A stretch of DNA of 15,012 nt from Dinghuibacter sp964544695 (GCA_964544695.1 CAZJDB010000262.1:1-15012); one strand, 5' to 3'; positions 1 to 7,701 are shown, numbered from the stretch's first letter. Numbers and translations are program-made. The notes: a model not told the origin generated them from the sequence alone.

Positions 1-2026
1 CTTTCCTGTCTATGCCACCACCGGGCCAAAAGCGGCGCCTGCCCCGCCCGTGCAGAAGGACGTGGACATCCAATTCCTCCCCGAAGGTGGAGATGCCGTG
101 AAAAACGTATTCACCAACGTCGCCTTCAGGGCCATCGATGAGCAGGGCCTGCCCGTTACCATACGTGGTCGGGTAGTCGACGACCAGGACACCCTCGCCG
201 CCGAATTCACCACGCAGCACGACGGCATGGGACAATTCGTGTACACTCCCTGGGAGGGGCGGACCTACACTGCCATCGTGCAAACGCCTCTTGGAGAAAG
301 GAAAATTCCCTTACCTGCGGCCAAAGCCGACGGTGTTGTGCTGAACGCCAAGGTTACGTCCCGGGGTGTTGGGTTCATCCTCAGGGCCGACACCCTCAGC
401 CATTTCCTGGACCAGCCCCTCGAAATCGTGGCCAGCATGTTCGGCAGCATGGTTTTCCGTGCGCGGACGCGCCTAACCCGGGACATGCCCGAAAGCAGCG
501 GTTTCATTCCCACGAACAAGGCCGTTACAGGGGTGATGACCCTTACGATATTCACTCACGACGGTGTTCCCCTGGCAGAAAGGGCGGTTTTCATCCGCCC
601 CATCGACGTGCGAATACCCGCCACGCTAAGCCTGGATACATTAAATACGGATTCCAAAGGTTTGAATTCCTGGAATGTCCATTTACCCGATACCACGAGG
701 GGTTACTTTTCGGTCTCGGTCACCGATGCCGATGCCCTGACACCCGGGGCGGATATGCCCACCATCCTTTCCGGCCTTTTGCTAACCGGGGATATCAGAG
801 GACATGTATATCACCCGGCATGGTATTTTCGCGACGACTCTGACAGCACCCAGGCTGCCTTGGATCTGGTCATGCTGACCCAGGGGTGGAGGCGTTACGA
901 CTGGGCCGCCCTGGAGCAGGGAAAGTTTCCGGAAATCCATTGGAAAGGCAATAGTTACCTCAATTTTAACGGGGAAGCCCGGACCGAATCGGGTAAAAAA
1001 ATTGTGGGCAATACCATGCTTACGGTTTTCCTCAGGAGTTACGGTGCCGATTCGCTCAAGAAACTGATTATCCTACCCCTGGATTCTTCGGGTCAGTTCA
1101 CGTTGGATGATCTCGTGTTTTTCGATACGGCCACCGCTTATTTCCAGGTGAGCAAAAAGGGCTATGCCGGTAAGAATGTACAACTTCGCCTGCAACCCAG
1201 GCCCAGCTTCCCCCTGGATCCCCTGGCGCATAAGGGCGCGGTATTCCCCCCGATCCAGGAGGACACGGCCTTCATCGGAACCGGGAACAAGGAGGCCGAC
1301 CTCCTGGCGGGCATCCGGAGACTCCAGCGCGCCAAGGAACTGAAGGAGATCATCATCAGGGGGCATAAGAAAAACCCCGTGGATGAGCTGGATGAGCGTT
1401 ATACCAGCGGACTCTTTTCCGGGGGCTTCGGACATTCCTTCGACCTGGTGAACGACAATAAGCAGGCGATCTCCTACTTCGACATCGTGACCTTTTTGCA
1501 GGGCAGGGTGCCCGGCCTGCTGATCTCGGGTAGCTACCCTAACCTCTCGGTGCGCTACCGGGGCGGAACCCCCGATTTCTTCGTGGACGAAATCAATACG
1601 ACTATGGATATGGTGGAGACCGTGCCTGTAGCCGATATTGCCTATGTCAAGGTCTTCGAGCCGCCCTTCGTTGGATCCTTCGGGGGTGGCCCTCATGGGG
1701 CCATAGCGATTTATACCAAGCGTGGCGGAGACGTCGCCGCGGACGAGCCGGGACTAAACCGCCTCAGCCTGACGGGATACTATGTTATCCGGTCCTTTTA
1801 CGCGCCTGTCTACAACCGAAAGGATACGGCGGGGATGAACCGGCCGGACTACCGGATCACCCTCAATTGGGAACCCTACTTGTTCAGCAGCCCCAAAGTC
1901 AGGACCCTCCCCGTCCGGTTTTACAACAACGATGCGTGCAAGCATTACCGGATCATCGTGGAGGGCATGGATGAGAACGGGAAGCTTCTCCACCTGGAAC
2001 AGGTCGTGGGGTCGAAAAATCAGTAA
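1..2026 (+). CDS. Macroglobulin-like / TonB-plug domain protein, 5' end missing
   Basis: The reading frame is open from base 2, so the true start lies upstream; the GTG at 50 is only an internal valine. About 674 codons are visible. The first part (about nt 47-290) has an MG2-like beta-sandwich pattern common in Bacteroidota cell-surface proteins: IQFLPEGG, VAFRAIDEQGLPVTIRG and GMGQFVYTP. A second family-typical motif, MLTQGWRRYDW, is at about nt 870-905. From about nt 1340 (KEIIIRG) to 1725 the sequence resembles a TonB-dependent receptor plug: FLQGRVPGLLI, VRYRGG, FFVDE, IAYVKVF and GAIAIYTKRGG. Only about 95 residues follow, too few for a 22-strand barrel, so this is probably not a transporter itself. 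A role in the outer envelope is inferred; the substrate is unknown. The NIF3-family gene starts 8 bp downstream, suggesting co-transcription. Confidence 0.85.
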   Translation, partial: FPVYATTGPKAAPAPPVQKDVDIQFLPEGGDAVKNVFTNVAFRAIDEQGLPVTIRGRVVDDQDTLAAEFTTQHDGMGQFVYTPWEGRTYTAIVQTPLGERKIPLPAAKADGVVLNAKVTSRGVGFILRADTLSHFLDQPLEIVASMFGSMVFRARTRLTRDMPESSGFIPTNKAVTGVMTLTIFTHDGVPLAERAVFIRPIDVRIPATLSLDTLNTDSKGLNSWNVHLPDTTRGYFSVSVTDADALTPGADMPTILSGLLLTGDIRGHVYHPAWYFRDDSDSTQAALDLVMLTQGWRRYDWAALEQGKFPEIHWKGNSYLNFNGEARTESGKKIVGNTMLTVFLRSYGADSLKKLIILPLDSSGQFTLDDLVFFDTATAYFQVSKKGYAGKNVQLRLQPRPSFPLDPLAHKGAVFPPIQEDTAFIGTGNKEADLLAGIRRLQRAKELKEIIIRGHKKNPVDELDERYTSGLFSGGFGHSFDLVNDNKQAISYFDIVTFLQGRVPGLLISGSYPNLSVRYRGGTPDFFVDEINTTMDMVETVPVADIAYVKVFEPPFVGSFGGGPHGAIAIYTKRGGDVAADEPGLNRLSLTGYYVIRSFYAPVYNRKDTAGMNRPDYRITLNWEPYLFSSPKVRTLPVRFYNNDACKHYRIIVEGMDENGKLLHLEQVVGSKNQ

Positions 2027-2034
2027 CTTACCCA

Positions 2035-3132
2035 ATGCTCATTCAGGAAATCATTGCGGCTTTGGAGGCGTATGCCCCGCCTGTATTCCAGGAATCCTTC
2101 GATAATGCCGGCCTCCTCGTGGGCTCTGCCGACAGGGCCTGCACGGGCGTGATGGTCACCCTTGACGCTACGGAAGAAGTGATCTCGGAAGCCGTCACGC
2201 AAGGCTGCAACCTCGTCGTAACCTATCATCCTATTATCTTTAAAGCCTTACGCCGGATCACAGGCAAAACTTACGTGGAGCGTGCGGTGATGAGCGCCAT
2301 CCACAATGGGGTTGCGATATACGCCATCCATACCAACCTGGATAATGTATCCAACGGGATGAATTCAAGGATCGCCTCCACGCTGGGCCTGACGGGGCTC
2401 GCACCTCTCGAACCTCGAAAAGGCCTGCTGCGTAAGCTCTTCGTTTTCGTTCCCGTCGACCACGCCGATGCCGTTCGCCAGGCGTTGTTCGATGCGGGGG
2501 CGGGGCACATCGGGAATTACGCCTCTTGCAGCTTCAATGGGACAGGCGTGGGGACTTACCTGCCGGGCGAAGGCTCCCGGCCTTACCTGGGAACCGTGGG
2601 GACCCTGCACCAGGAGCCCGAGATCAAAATCGAGGTAATCTTCCCGGCCCACCTGGAAAGGGCCGTTCTGACGGCCATGCTGCACGCCCACCCCTACGAG
2701 GAGGTGGCTTATGACCTGGTATCCCTGGAAAATGCTTACCAGGAGGTGGGTACGGGCTGGATCGGGACGCTCCCCATCGCTTGCACCGAAGAGGCGTTTT
2801 TGGGCCTTTTAAAAGACCGGTTTCATTTGTCAGTTATTCGTCATTCCCCTCTCCTGGGACGCCCGGTGCGGACCGTAGCCATCTGTGGTGGGTCCGGCAG
2901 CTTCCTGACAGGGCGTGCCATCGGGGCAGGGGCCGACTGGCTGGTAACGGCCGATGTCCGGTACCACGAGTTCTTCGGGGCCGAGGGAAGGATCGTCCTG
3001 GCCGATATTGGGCATTTTGAAAGCGAGCAATTCACGCCCAGCCTACTATATGACATTTTGCGGGAAAAATTTCGTAATTTTGCGCTCTTCGTTTCGAAGG
3101 TCCGGACAAACCCTGTCCGGTATTTCATATGA
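2035..3132 (+). CDS. NIF3-like dinuclear metal centre protein with PII-like insert
   Basis: This 365-residue protein belongs to the NIF3/YbgI/YqfO family, whose members form toroidal hexamers with a two-metal site. The N-terminal half has the family start (FDNAGLLVGS), the metal-binding TYHPIIF motif (YHP where many members have HHP) and AIHTNLDN. The C-terminal half has the second metal-binding segment ADIGHFESEQF and the typical ending TNPVRYF. The extra central region (about residues 125-235), with HPYEEVAYDL, matches the PII/CutA-like insert of the long bacterial form; short homologues are about 250 residues. The biochemical role is unsettled; GTP cyclohydrolase I type 2 is a common but weakly supported label. 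It starts 8 bp after the plug-domain gene and precedes the zinc-ribbon gene, a pairing I recall as frequent in Bacteroidota. Confidence 0.93.
   Translation: MLIQEIIAALEAYAPPVFQESFDNAGLLVGSADRACTGVMVTLDATEEVISEAVTQGCNLVVTYHPIIFKALRRITGKTYVERAVMSAIHNGVAIYAIHTNLDNVSNGMNSRIASTLGLTGLAPLEPRKGLLRKLFVFVPVDHADAVRQALFDAGAGHIGNYASCSFNGTGVGTYLPGEGSRPYLGTVGTLHQEPEIKIEVIFPAHLERAVLTAMLHAHPYEEVAYDLVSLENAYQEVGTGWIGTLPIACTEEAFLGLLKDRFHLSVIRHSPLLGRPVRTVAICGGSGSFLTGRAIGAGADWLVTADVRYHEFFGAEGRIVLADIGHFESEQFTPSLLYDILREKFRNFALFVSKVRTNPVRYFI
3075..3082 (+). promoter_or_regulatory. Candidate -7 promoter element inside the NIF3 gene
   Basis: TAATTTTG fits the Bacteroidota -7 consensus TAnnTTTG exactly. No TTG lies at the ideal 19-base spacing; the nearest upstream TTTG (3057-3060) is only 14 bases away. 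If active, it would drive the zinc-ribbon gene from about 3087, giving a leader of about 85 bases with two hairpins. A chance match is quite possible. Confidence 0.35.
3102..3120 (+). repeat. Inverted repeat in the last codons of the NIF3 gene
   Basis: CCGGACA and TGTCCGG form a perfect 7-bp stem around the loop AACCC. It covers codons of the conserved C-terminal TNPVR segment, so coding constraint may explain it. It would lie in the leader of a transcript started at the internal -7 element. Confidence 0.5.
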
Positions 3133-3150
3133 CGCGCCGTAGGCGAGTCG
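3130..3150 (+). repeat. Stop-codon hairpin, copy 1
   Basis: The sequence starts on the TGA stop of the NIF3 gene and folds as GACGCGCC-GTA-GGCGAGTC (3131-3149), seven of eight pairs matched. It agrees with the trpS stop hairpin (12178-12198) at 19 of 21 bases. No T-run follows, so it is not a textbook terminator. It may stabilise the 3' end or be a dispersed small repeat. Confidence 0.6.
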
Positions 3151-3172
3151 CACTTAAACAATTAAAAATCAT

Positions 3173-3928
3173 ATGGCTACTGTCAAAGATTTCTCAGTTG
3201 AAGAAAAGCTCACCTCCCTGCTGACCGTTCAAAAAGTAGAGAGCAAGCTGGATGAGATACAGGTCCTCAAGGGGGAACTGCCTATGGAAGTCAGCGACCT
3301 GGAAGATGAAATCCAGGGATTGTCAGCCCGTAAGCGCCGTATCGAGGAAGAAGTCAATGGGATCCAGGAATTTATCAATCAAAAGAAAGAAGCCATCAAG
3401 GAAGCCGAAGCCCTGATCAAGAAATACGAAAAGCAAAGCACCAACGTCAAGAATAACCGCGAGTTCGAGGCCGTCAACAAGGAAATCGAAATGCAGACCC
3501 TGGAAGCAAAGCTTTCGGAAAAGCACATCAAGGACGCCACCGAAGAGATCGCCGAAAAAGCCCGCCACCTGGAAACCGCAAAAAAAGCCGTGTCCAGCAA
3601 GGAAACGGTGTTGAACGGGAAGAAGAGCGAGCTGGAAAAGATCATCGCCGAAACCGAAAAGGAAGAAAAACACTACCGGAAGCTGGACGACGATGCCCGT
3701 GGGAAAGTAGACGAGCGCCTGCTGGCCAGCTTCGACAGGATCCGCAAGAACTACCGCAATGGCCTGGCCGTAGTGCCCATCGTCCGCGACGCCTGCGGAG
3801 GTTGCTTCAACGCCATACCACCCCAACGCCAAAGCGACATCAAACAGCGCAAGAAAATCATCGTCTGCGAAAACTGCGGGCGCATCCTGGTGGACCAGGA
3901 ACTGACGGATAGCGTGGAGGTGAAGTAA
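3173..3928 (+). CDS. C4-type zinc-ribbon coiled-coil protein (CT398-like)
   Basis: This 251-residue protein is almost entirely a long charged coiled coil (about residues 10-185, rich in K/E/A, with KNNREFEAVNKEIEMQ) followed by a small C-terminal zinc ribbon. The four ligands are visible as C208-GG-C211 and C232-EN-C235. This matches the family often annotated as a zinc-ribbon domain protein with homology to Chlamydia CT398, which has been linked to RNA polymerase sigma-54 and secretion partners in chlamydiae. The role in Bacteroidota is not established. The ATG at 3173 has an AT-rich upstream stretch but no Shine-Dalgarno sequence, as is normal in this phylum. It lies 40 bp after the NIF3 gene and may be co-transcribed with it. 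Its TAA is immediately followed by the opposing lspA stop codon. Confidence 0.9.
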   Translation: MATVKDFSVEEKLTSLLTVQKVESKLDEIQVLKGELPMEVSDLEDEIQGLSARKRRIEEEVNGIQEFINQKKEAIKEAEALIKKYEKQSTNVKNNREFEAVNKEIEMQTLEAKLSEKHIKDATEEIAEKARHLETAKKAVSSKETVLNGKKSELEKIIAETEKEEKHYRKLDDDARGKVDERLLASFDRIRKNYRNGLAVVPIVRDACGGCFNAIPPQRQSDIKQRKKIIVCENCGRILVDQELTDSVEVK

Positions 3929-4414
3929 TCAGACTGTTTGTGGCGTCCGCGTCCGTGTGAATATCAGCAGACCAATACCAACCATGATGTAGAAGTCTGC
4001 GAAGTTGAAGATAGCGGTGCGCAAATCCCCGATCCCCAGATTCAGGAAATCCGTGACATGTCGGTGGAACATGAGGCGGTCCACGATATTGCCCAAACCT
4101 CCCGCAATGATCAGGGCGAACGCCAGGAACCGCGACGAGTTCATGTCCCCCGATTTACGAATGACATACACGGAAAGACACGCCATGACTACCAGGGGTA
4201 TGATACTGAGTATCCACAAGCTTGCCCCCGGGGACAAGCGCTCTCCCAAGCCCATGGCAGCCCCGGTGTTCTCGGTGTATTCGAGGCGCAATACGTCGTG
4301 GAGATAGGAGTGGATGGTGCCATCACCTATTCTCGCTTTGGCAACCTCCTTGGTGACCCTGTCGCATCCGATCAGCAGGATGCACAAGGCGAAAAACATT
4401 CCTATACGTGCCAT
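3929..4414 (-). CDS. lspA: Lipoprotein signal peptidase (signal peptidase II)
   Basis: LspA is an inner-membrane aspartyl protease that cuts the signal peptide from prolipoproteins just before the lipid-modified cysteine. The 161-residue length is normal. Hydrophobic segments lie at about residues 4-17, 65-86, 95-111 and 134-153, consistent with four membrane helices. Family motifs are present: DRVTK (18-22), ENTGAAMG (48-55), GGLGNIVDR (105-113) and FNFADFY (136-142). D112 and D140 correspond to the two catalytic aspartates. It is the target class of globomycin. The gene meets the zinc-ribbon gene tail to tail with zero spacing and is divergent from the TPR gene across 41 bp. A -7-like TAACTTTA lies 5 bp before the ATG. 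Confidence 0.97.
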   Translation of the reverse strand: MARIGMFFALCILLIGCDRVTKEVAKARIGDGTIHSYLHDVLRLEYTENTGAAMGLGERLSPGASLWILSIIPLVVMACLSVYVIRKSGDMNSSRFLAFALIIAGGLGNIVDRLMFHRHVTDFLNLGIGDLRTAIFNFADFYIMVGIGLLIFTRTRTPQTV

Positions 4415-4455
4415 AATATTAAAGTTACTCCATTTTTTGCCATCTTTGCTCCTCT
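4415..4455. promoter_or_regulatory. Divergent lspA / TPR-gene promoter region
   Basis: This 41-bp stretch must serve both directions unless the genes are read from further away. On the minus strand TAACTTTA (4420-4427) is one base off TAnnTTTG and ends 5 bp before the lspA ATG. On the plus strand CATCTTTG (4441-4448) is one base off and ends 7 bp before the ATG at 4456. Neither has a clear TTG at the -33 spacing. If both are used, the transcripts would have almost no leader. Confidence 0.4.
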
Positions 4456-5937
4456 ATGCGCCTATCGTTGACCCTAGTCTTCACCGTCCTTTGCTGTTCC
4501 CTTAGTGCTCAGAAAGTCTTTGATTTCAATGCTACCTGCCAGGAAGCCTACCACGACATCCTATCCTTGAAGATCGATGCAGGCGCCCGCCTCATCGCCA
4601 CTGAAAAGAAAGCGCACCCCGATAACCTGATCCCCTATTTTCTGGATAATTATATCGATTTCCTCGTGCTTTTCTTCAATGAGGACCCGGCCGAGTACGA
4701 GCGCAGGAGCCCGCATAAAGAGGAAAACCTGGACCGGATGGAAGAGGGGCCTCAGAATTCGCCCTTCTTCCGCTTCACGCGCTCCATCATCAACTTCCAG
4801 TGGGCGGCGGTGGAAATGAAATTCGAGGGGAATGTCGGGGCGGCCCTTGGGATCCGTAAATCCTTTATTGAAATCAAGGAAAACCATCGCCTTTATCCAA
4901 CCTTTACGCCCAACCTGATGATCTACGGGGCTATGCAAACGGTCGTGGGAGTGGTCCCGGATGGATACAAGTGGCTGGCCAGCGCCATGGGCCTCACGGG
5001 CACTGTCAAGGGCGGCATGGCCATGGTAAGCGAATTCATCAATGACCGGGATCCCTGGGCGCGCCTCTTTCGCGATGAAGGCATATTTTATTATGCTTAC
5101 CTGCGCTTTTACATCCTAAACGAACGGGAAGAGGTGTTTCATTTCCTGGAGGAAGAACACCTGGATACCGTCAACAATCTGCTCTTCGCCTACCTGGTTG
5201 CCAACCTCGCCCTGAACAACCAGCGCGCGGATATTACGGAGTCGATCATTCGGGGAAAAAGCCCTTCTCCGGAATTCATGTCTACCCCTATCTGGGATAT
5301 GGAGATGGGATATGCACGACTTGACCACCTGCAGCCCGACGCGAATGTATTTCTAGAAAGATTCCTTTCTAACTACCACGGAAATTCGGGCCTGAAGGAC
5401 GTCTTGCAGAAAATCAGTTGGTACTATTACCTCCAGGGCAACATGCCCATGGCCAACCGCTACCGGAAGTTGGTCATTTCCAGGGGGGAGGCCCATACCG
5501 AAGCCGACAAGAATGCGCTTAGGGACGCCCAAATGGGTACATGGCCCAACAAGCTCATGGTGGAAGCACGCCTGCTCAGCGACGGGGGATACCATGCGGA
5601 CGCGCTGCGATTGCTTTCGGGTAAAAGTTCGTCTGATTTTCCGGATTTCGCCGACCAACTTGAGTTTTCCTACCGTCTCGGGCGCATCTACGATGACCTG
5701 GGACGTAGCGACGACGCCATCCAGGCCTACCTCGTAGCAATCAAAATGGGCGAAAAGCGCAAAGAGTATTTCGCGGCCAGGGCTGCCTGGCAGGTCGGCT
5801 ACATCTACGAGCGAAGAGGAAATAAAAATATGGCGATCGCTTTTTATCAGCGGTGCCTGCACATGCCGGACCACGAATACAAGAATTCCCTCGATCAGAA
5901 GGCCAAGGCGGGGATTGCCCGGTGCAACGGCACCTAG
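4456..5937 (+). CDS. Exported TPR-repeat protein of unknown function
   Basis: A 493-residue protein with a Sec signal peptide: hydrophobic core LTLVFTVLCCSLSA, likely cleaved near A18-Q19. The cysteines lack a proper lipobox (the residue before C13 is leucine), so it is predicted to be soluble or periplasmic rather than a lipoprotein. The C-terminal part has clear tetratricopeptide repeats: FSYRLGRIYDDLGRSDDAIQ and WQVGYIYERRGNKNMAIAFY, roughly residues 400-475. The middle is helical and rich in aromatic residues without a recognised catalytic motif. TPR arrays usually hold protein partners together; the partner is not evident here. The start is chosen because the signal peptide begins directly at this ATG. 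It lies 78 bp before recN and is separated from it by strong inverted repeats, so it may be transcribed alone. Confidence 0.82.
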   Translation: MRLSLTLVFTVLCCSLSAQKVFDFNATCQEAYHDILSLKIDAGARLIATEKKAHPDNLIPYFLDNYIDFLVLFFNEDPAEYERRSPHKEENLDRMEEGPQNSPFFRFTRSIINFQWAAVEMKFEGNVGAALGIRKSFIEIKENHRLYPTFTPNLMIYGAMQTVVGVVPDGYKWLASAMGLTGTVKGGMAMVSEFINDRDPWARLFRDEGIFYYAYLRFYILNEREEVFHFLEEEHLDTVNNLLFAYLVANLALNNQRADITESIIRGKSPSPEFMSTPIWDMEMGYARLDHLQPDANVFLERFLSNYHGNSGLKDVLQKISWYYYLQGNMPMANRYRKLVISRGEAHTEADKNALRDAQMGTWPNKLMVEARLLSDGGYHADALRLLSGKSSSDFPDFADQLEFSYRLGRIYDDLGRSDDAIQAYLVAIKMGEKRKEYFAARAAWQVGYIYERRGNKNMAIAFYQRCLHMPDHEYKNSLDQKAKAGIARCNGT

Positions 5938-5958
5938 CGGGGCCTCCGCCGCCCCGCT
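5936..5958 (+). terminator. GC hairpin at the end of the TPR gene
   Basis: AGCGGGGC (5936-5943) pairs perfectly with GCCCCGCT (5951-5958) around a 7-base loop. The stem begins inside the TAG stop codon. There is no T-run directly after it. It may act with the following palindrome as a 3' end signal. Confidence 0.45.
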
Positions 5959-5976
5959 GTCGAAGGCGGCAAACCC

Positions 5977-5992
5977 CCGCCTCCGGAGGCGG
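5977..5992 (+). terminator. Perfect 16-bp GC palindrome upstream of recN
   Basis: CCGCCTCCGGAGGCGG reads the same on both strands and is followed by TCAATTTTTAA, so the pair of hairpins may terminate the TPR transcript. It also occupies the place where a recN -33 element would be expected, leaving open an operator role. Perfect palindromes form poor hairpin loops, so the terminator reading is uncertain. Confidence 0.4.
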
Positions 5993-6003
5993 TCAATTTT
6001 TAA

Positions 6004-6011
6004 TACTTTTG
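6004..6011 (+). promoter_or_regulatory. Candidate recN -7 element
   Basis: TACTTTTG matches the Bacteroidota -7 consensus TAnnTTTG exactly and ends 4 bp before the recN ATG. No TTG is present 19 bases upstream; that position is in the GC palindrome. If active, transcription would begin at or next to the A of the start codon. Confidence 0.45.
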
Positions 6012-6015
6012 ATTC

Positions 6016-7692
6016 ATGCTGGCGCACTTGCACATAAGGAACTACGCGATCATCGACGACCTGGAAATAAATTTCGAGCGGAATTTAAATATTATCACTG
6101 GTGAAACCGGCGCCGGCAAGTCCATTCTCATGGGCGCCCTGGGACTAATTCTAGGCGACCGCGCAGACACTACCGTCCTCGGTGACCGGGAAAAAAAGTG
6201 TGTGATCGAAGGTTCTTTTTCTACTGCGTCGTCCGAAGTCCGGCTTTTCCTTGAAGAAAATGACCTGGACGCCGCAGATTCGCTGATGCTGAGAAGGGAA
6301 ATTGCTCCCGGAGGCAAGTCGCGCGCTTTCATCAATGATACTCCGGTTACCCTGGCGCAACTCCAGGAACTGTCAGGGAACCTCGTGGACCTTCACCAGC
6401 AGTTCGATACGCTGGAGTTGGGTAAAGCCGATTTCCAGAGAGCCGTGGTGGATGCCCTGGCTAAAAACGCCCCGCTCCTTCAGCAATACCAACAGGAATT
6501 CAGGGAGGCCCAGGCCGCGGGTCTGCAAAGCGCGGCCCTGCGCGCCCAGTCCGACGCCCTGGCCAAGGAAGGCGATTATTACCGCTTCCTCCTCGAGGAG
6601 CTTTCCGAGGCCGCTTTCGCCGAGCGCGAAATCGAAGAAGCGGAAGCGGAGTTAAAGCTCCTGGAACATTCGGAAAGTATCAAAGGCGCCCTTTCGGGGG
6701 CAAGCCAGGTTTTGTCCGAAGGGGAGGAGCCAATGGTTCAACAATTGAAGAGCCTCCTCCACCAACTCCAGGGATACACGGAGATGCTACCGGGCCTGGG
6801 TGCCCAGGTGGAGCGCCTCCGCACCGTCCAGATCGAATTGCAGGATATCGCGGGGGAACTCGAAACCCTGCACGAGTGCGTATCGTATGACCCCTCCAGG
6901 TCGGCCGATCTTCAGGAACGACTATCCCTGGGGTATCGCCTCCTAAAAAAGCACGGGGTACATGATACCGCGGCCCTCCTGCAACTCCAGGCGGACATCG
7001 CCGCGCGCCTCGACAATGTTCTGCACCTCGACGAACAGATCGTAGAATGGGAGCGCCTCCGGGACCGGCACCTCGCGGTAGCGACTGAACTGGCGACTTC
7101 GCTCACGGCGCGTCGTCTGGCGATACTGCCGACCTTCACCGAGAAAGTGAATGCGCTGCTGCAAAGGGTGGGGATGCCCAATGCGCGCCTGAAGGCGGAC
7201 CTGCGCCCCGCGGGCACCGGCTCGGGCAGCGCCGCCGCCCTGGGGCCCTTCGGCGCCGACCATATCGAATTCCTTTTCGACGCAAATAAAAGCGGGCGCT
7301 TCGAGCCCCTGCGGAAAGTAGCCAGCGGGGGCGAACTGAGCCGCCTTATGCTGAGCATTAAATCCCAGGTGGCCGGCAGCATGCAACTGCCCACCCTGAT
7401 CTTCGACGAAATCGACACTGGAATCAGCGGGGAAGCTGCCCGCCAGGTGGGGATCATCATGAAGGAATTGGGGCTGGGGCATCAGGTTATTTGCATTACC
7501 CATCAACCCCAGATCGCGGCCAAGGCGGACGCGCACTATTTCGTCTATAAGCTGGAAGAAGAGGGCCGGATTCGGACCAGGGTCAGGCACCTGAAAGAAA
7601 AAGAACGCGTAGAGGCAATAGCCCGGATGCTGAGCGGGGAGCAGTTCAGCGATGGGACGCTAAAGGTCGCCAGGGAAATGATCCTCAATTAA
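6016..7692 (+). CDS. recN: DNA repair protein RecN
   Basis: RecN is an SMC-like ATPase that is recruited to double-strand breaks and supports RecA-dependent repair. The 558 residues fit the family. Visible in order: N-terminal LAHLHIRNYAIIDDLEINF, Walker A GETGAGKS (29-36), the LHQQFD segment (Q-loop region), a long coiled-coil arm (about 150-370), the ABC signature SGGELSR (437-443), Walker B LIFDEID (461-467) with catalytic E465, and ICITHQPQIA, the switch histidine segment. The two ATPase halves fold together across the coiled coil. The start is fixed by the conserved N terminus beginning at this ATG. It stands between two hairpin-rich gaps, so it is probably a single-gene unit. No LexA-type box is recognised upstream. 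Confidence 0.97.
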   Translation: MLAHLHIRNYAIIDDLEINFERNLNIITGETGAGKSILMGALGLILGDRADTTVLGDREKKCVIEGSFSTASSEVRLFLEENDLDAADSLMLRREIAPGGKSRAFINDTPVTLAQLQELSGNLVDLHQQFDTLELGKADFQRAVVDALAKNAPLLQQYQQEFREAQAAGLQSAALRAQSDALAKEGDYYRFLLEELSEAAFAEREIEEAEAELKLLEHSESIKGALSGASQVLSEGEEPMVQQLKSLLHQLQGYTEMLPGLGAQVERLRTVQIELQDIAGELETLHECVSYDPSRSADLQERLSLGYRLLKKHGVHDTAALLQLQADIAARLDNVLHLDEQIVEWERLRDRHLAVATELATSLTARRLAILPTFTEKVNALLQRVGMPNARLKADLRPAGTGSGSAAALGPFGADHIEFLFDANKSGRFEPLRKVASGGELSRLMLSIKSQVAGSMQLPTLIFDEIDTGISGEAARQVGIIMKELGLGHQVICITHQPQIAAKADAHYFVYKLEEEGRIRTRVRHLKEKERVEAIARMLSGEQFSDGTLKVAREMILN

Positions 7693-7701
7693 ATCGCCGC
7701 G

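Noticed and set aside
1073..1696. 207-residue minus-strand frame opposite the plug-domain gene
   Set aside because: It is fully antisense to a convincing domain-bearing gene and has low-complexity, family-less sequence.
3938..4471. 177-residue plus-strand frame opposite lspA
   Set aside because: LspA motifs and catalytic residues are intact on the minus strand; this frame has no domain-like pattern.
6943..7590. 215-residue minus-strand frame opposite recN
   Set aside because: It covers the conserved recN signature and Walker B regions on the other strand; no independent support.
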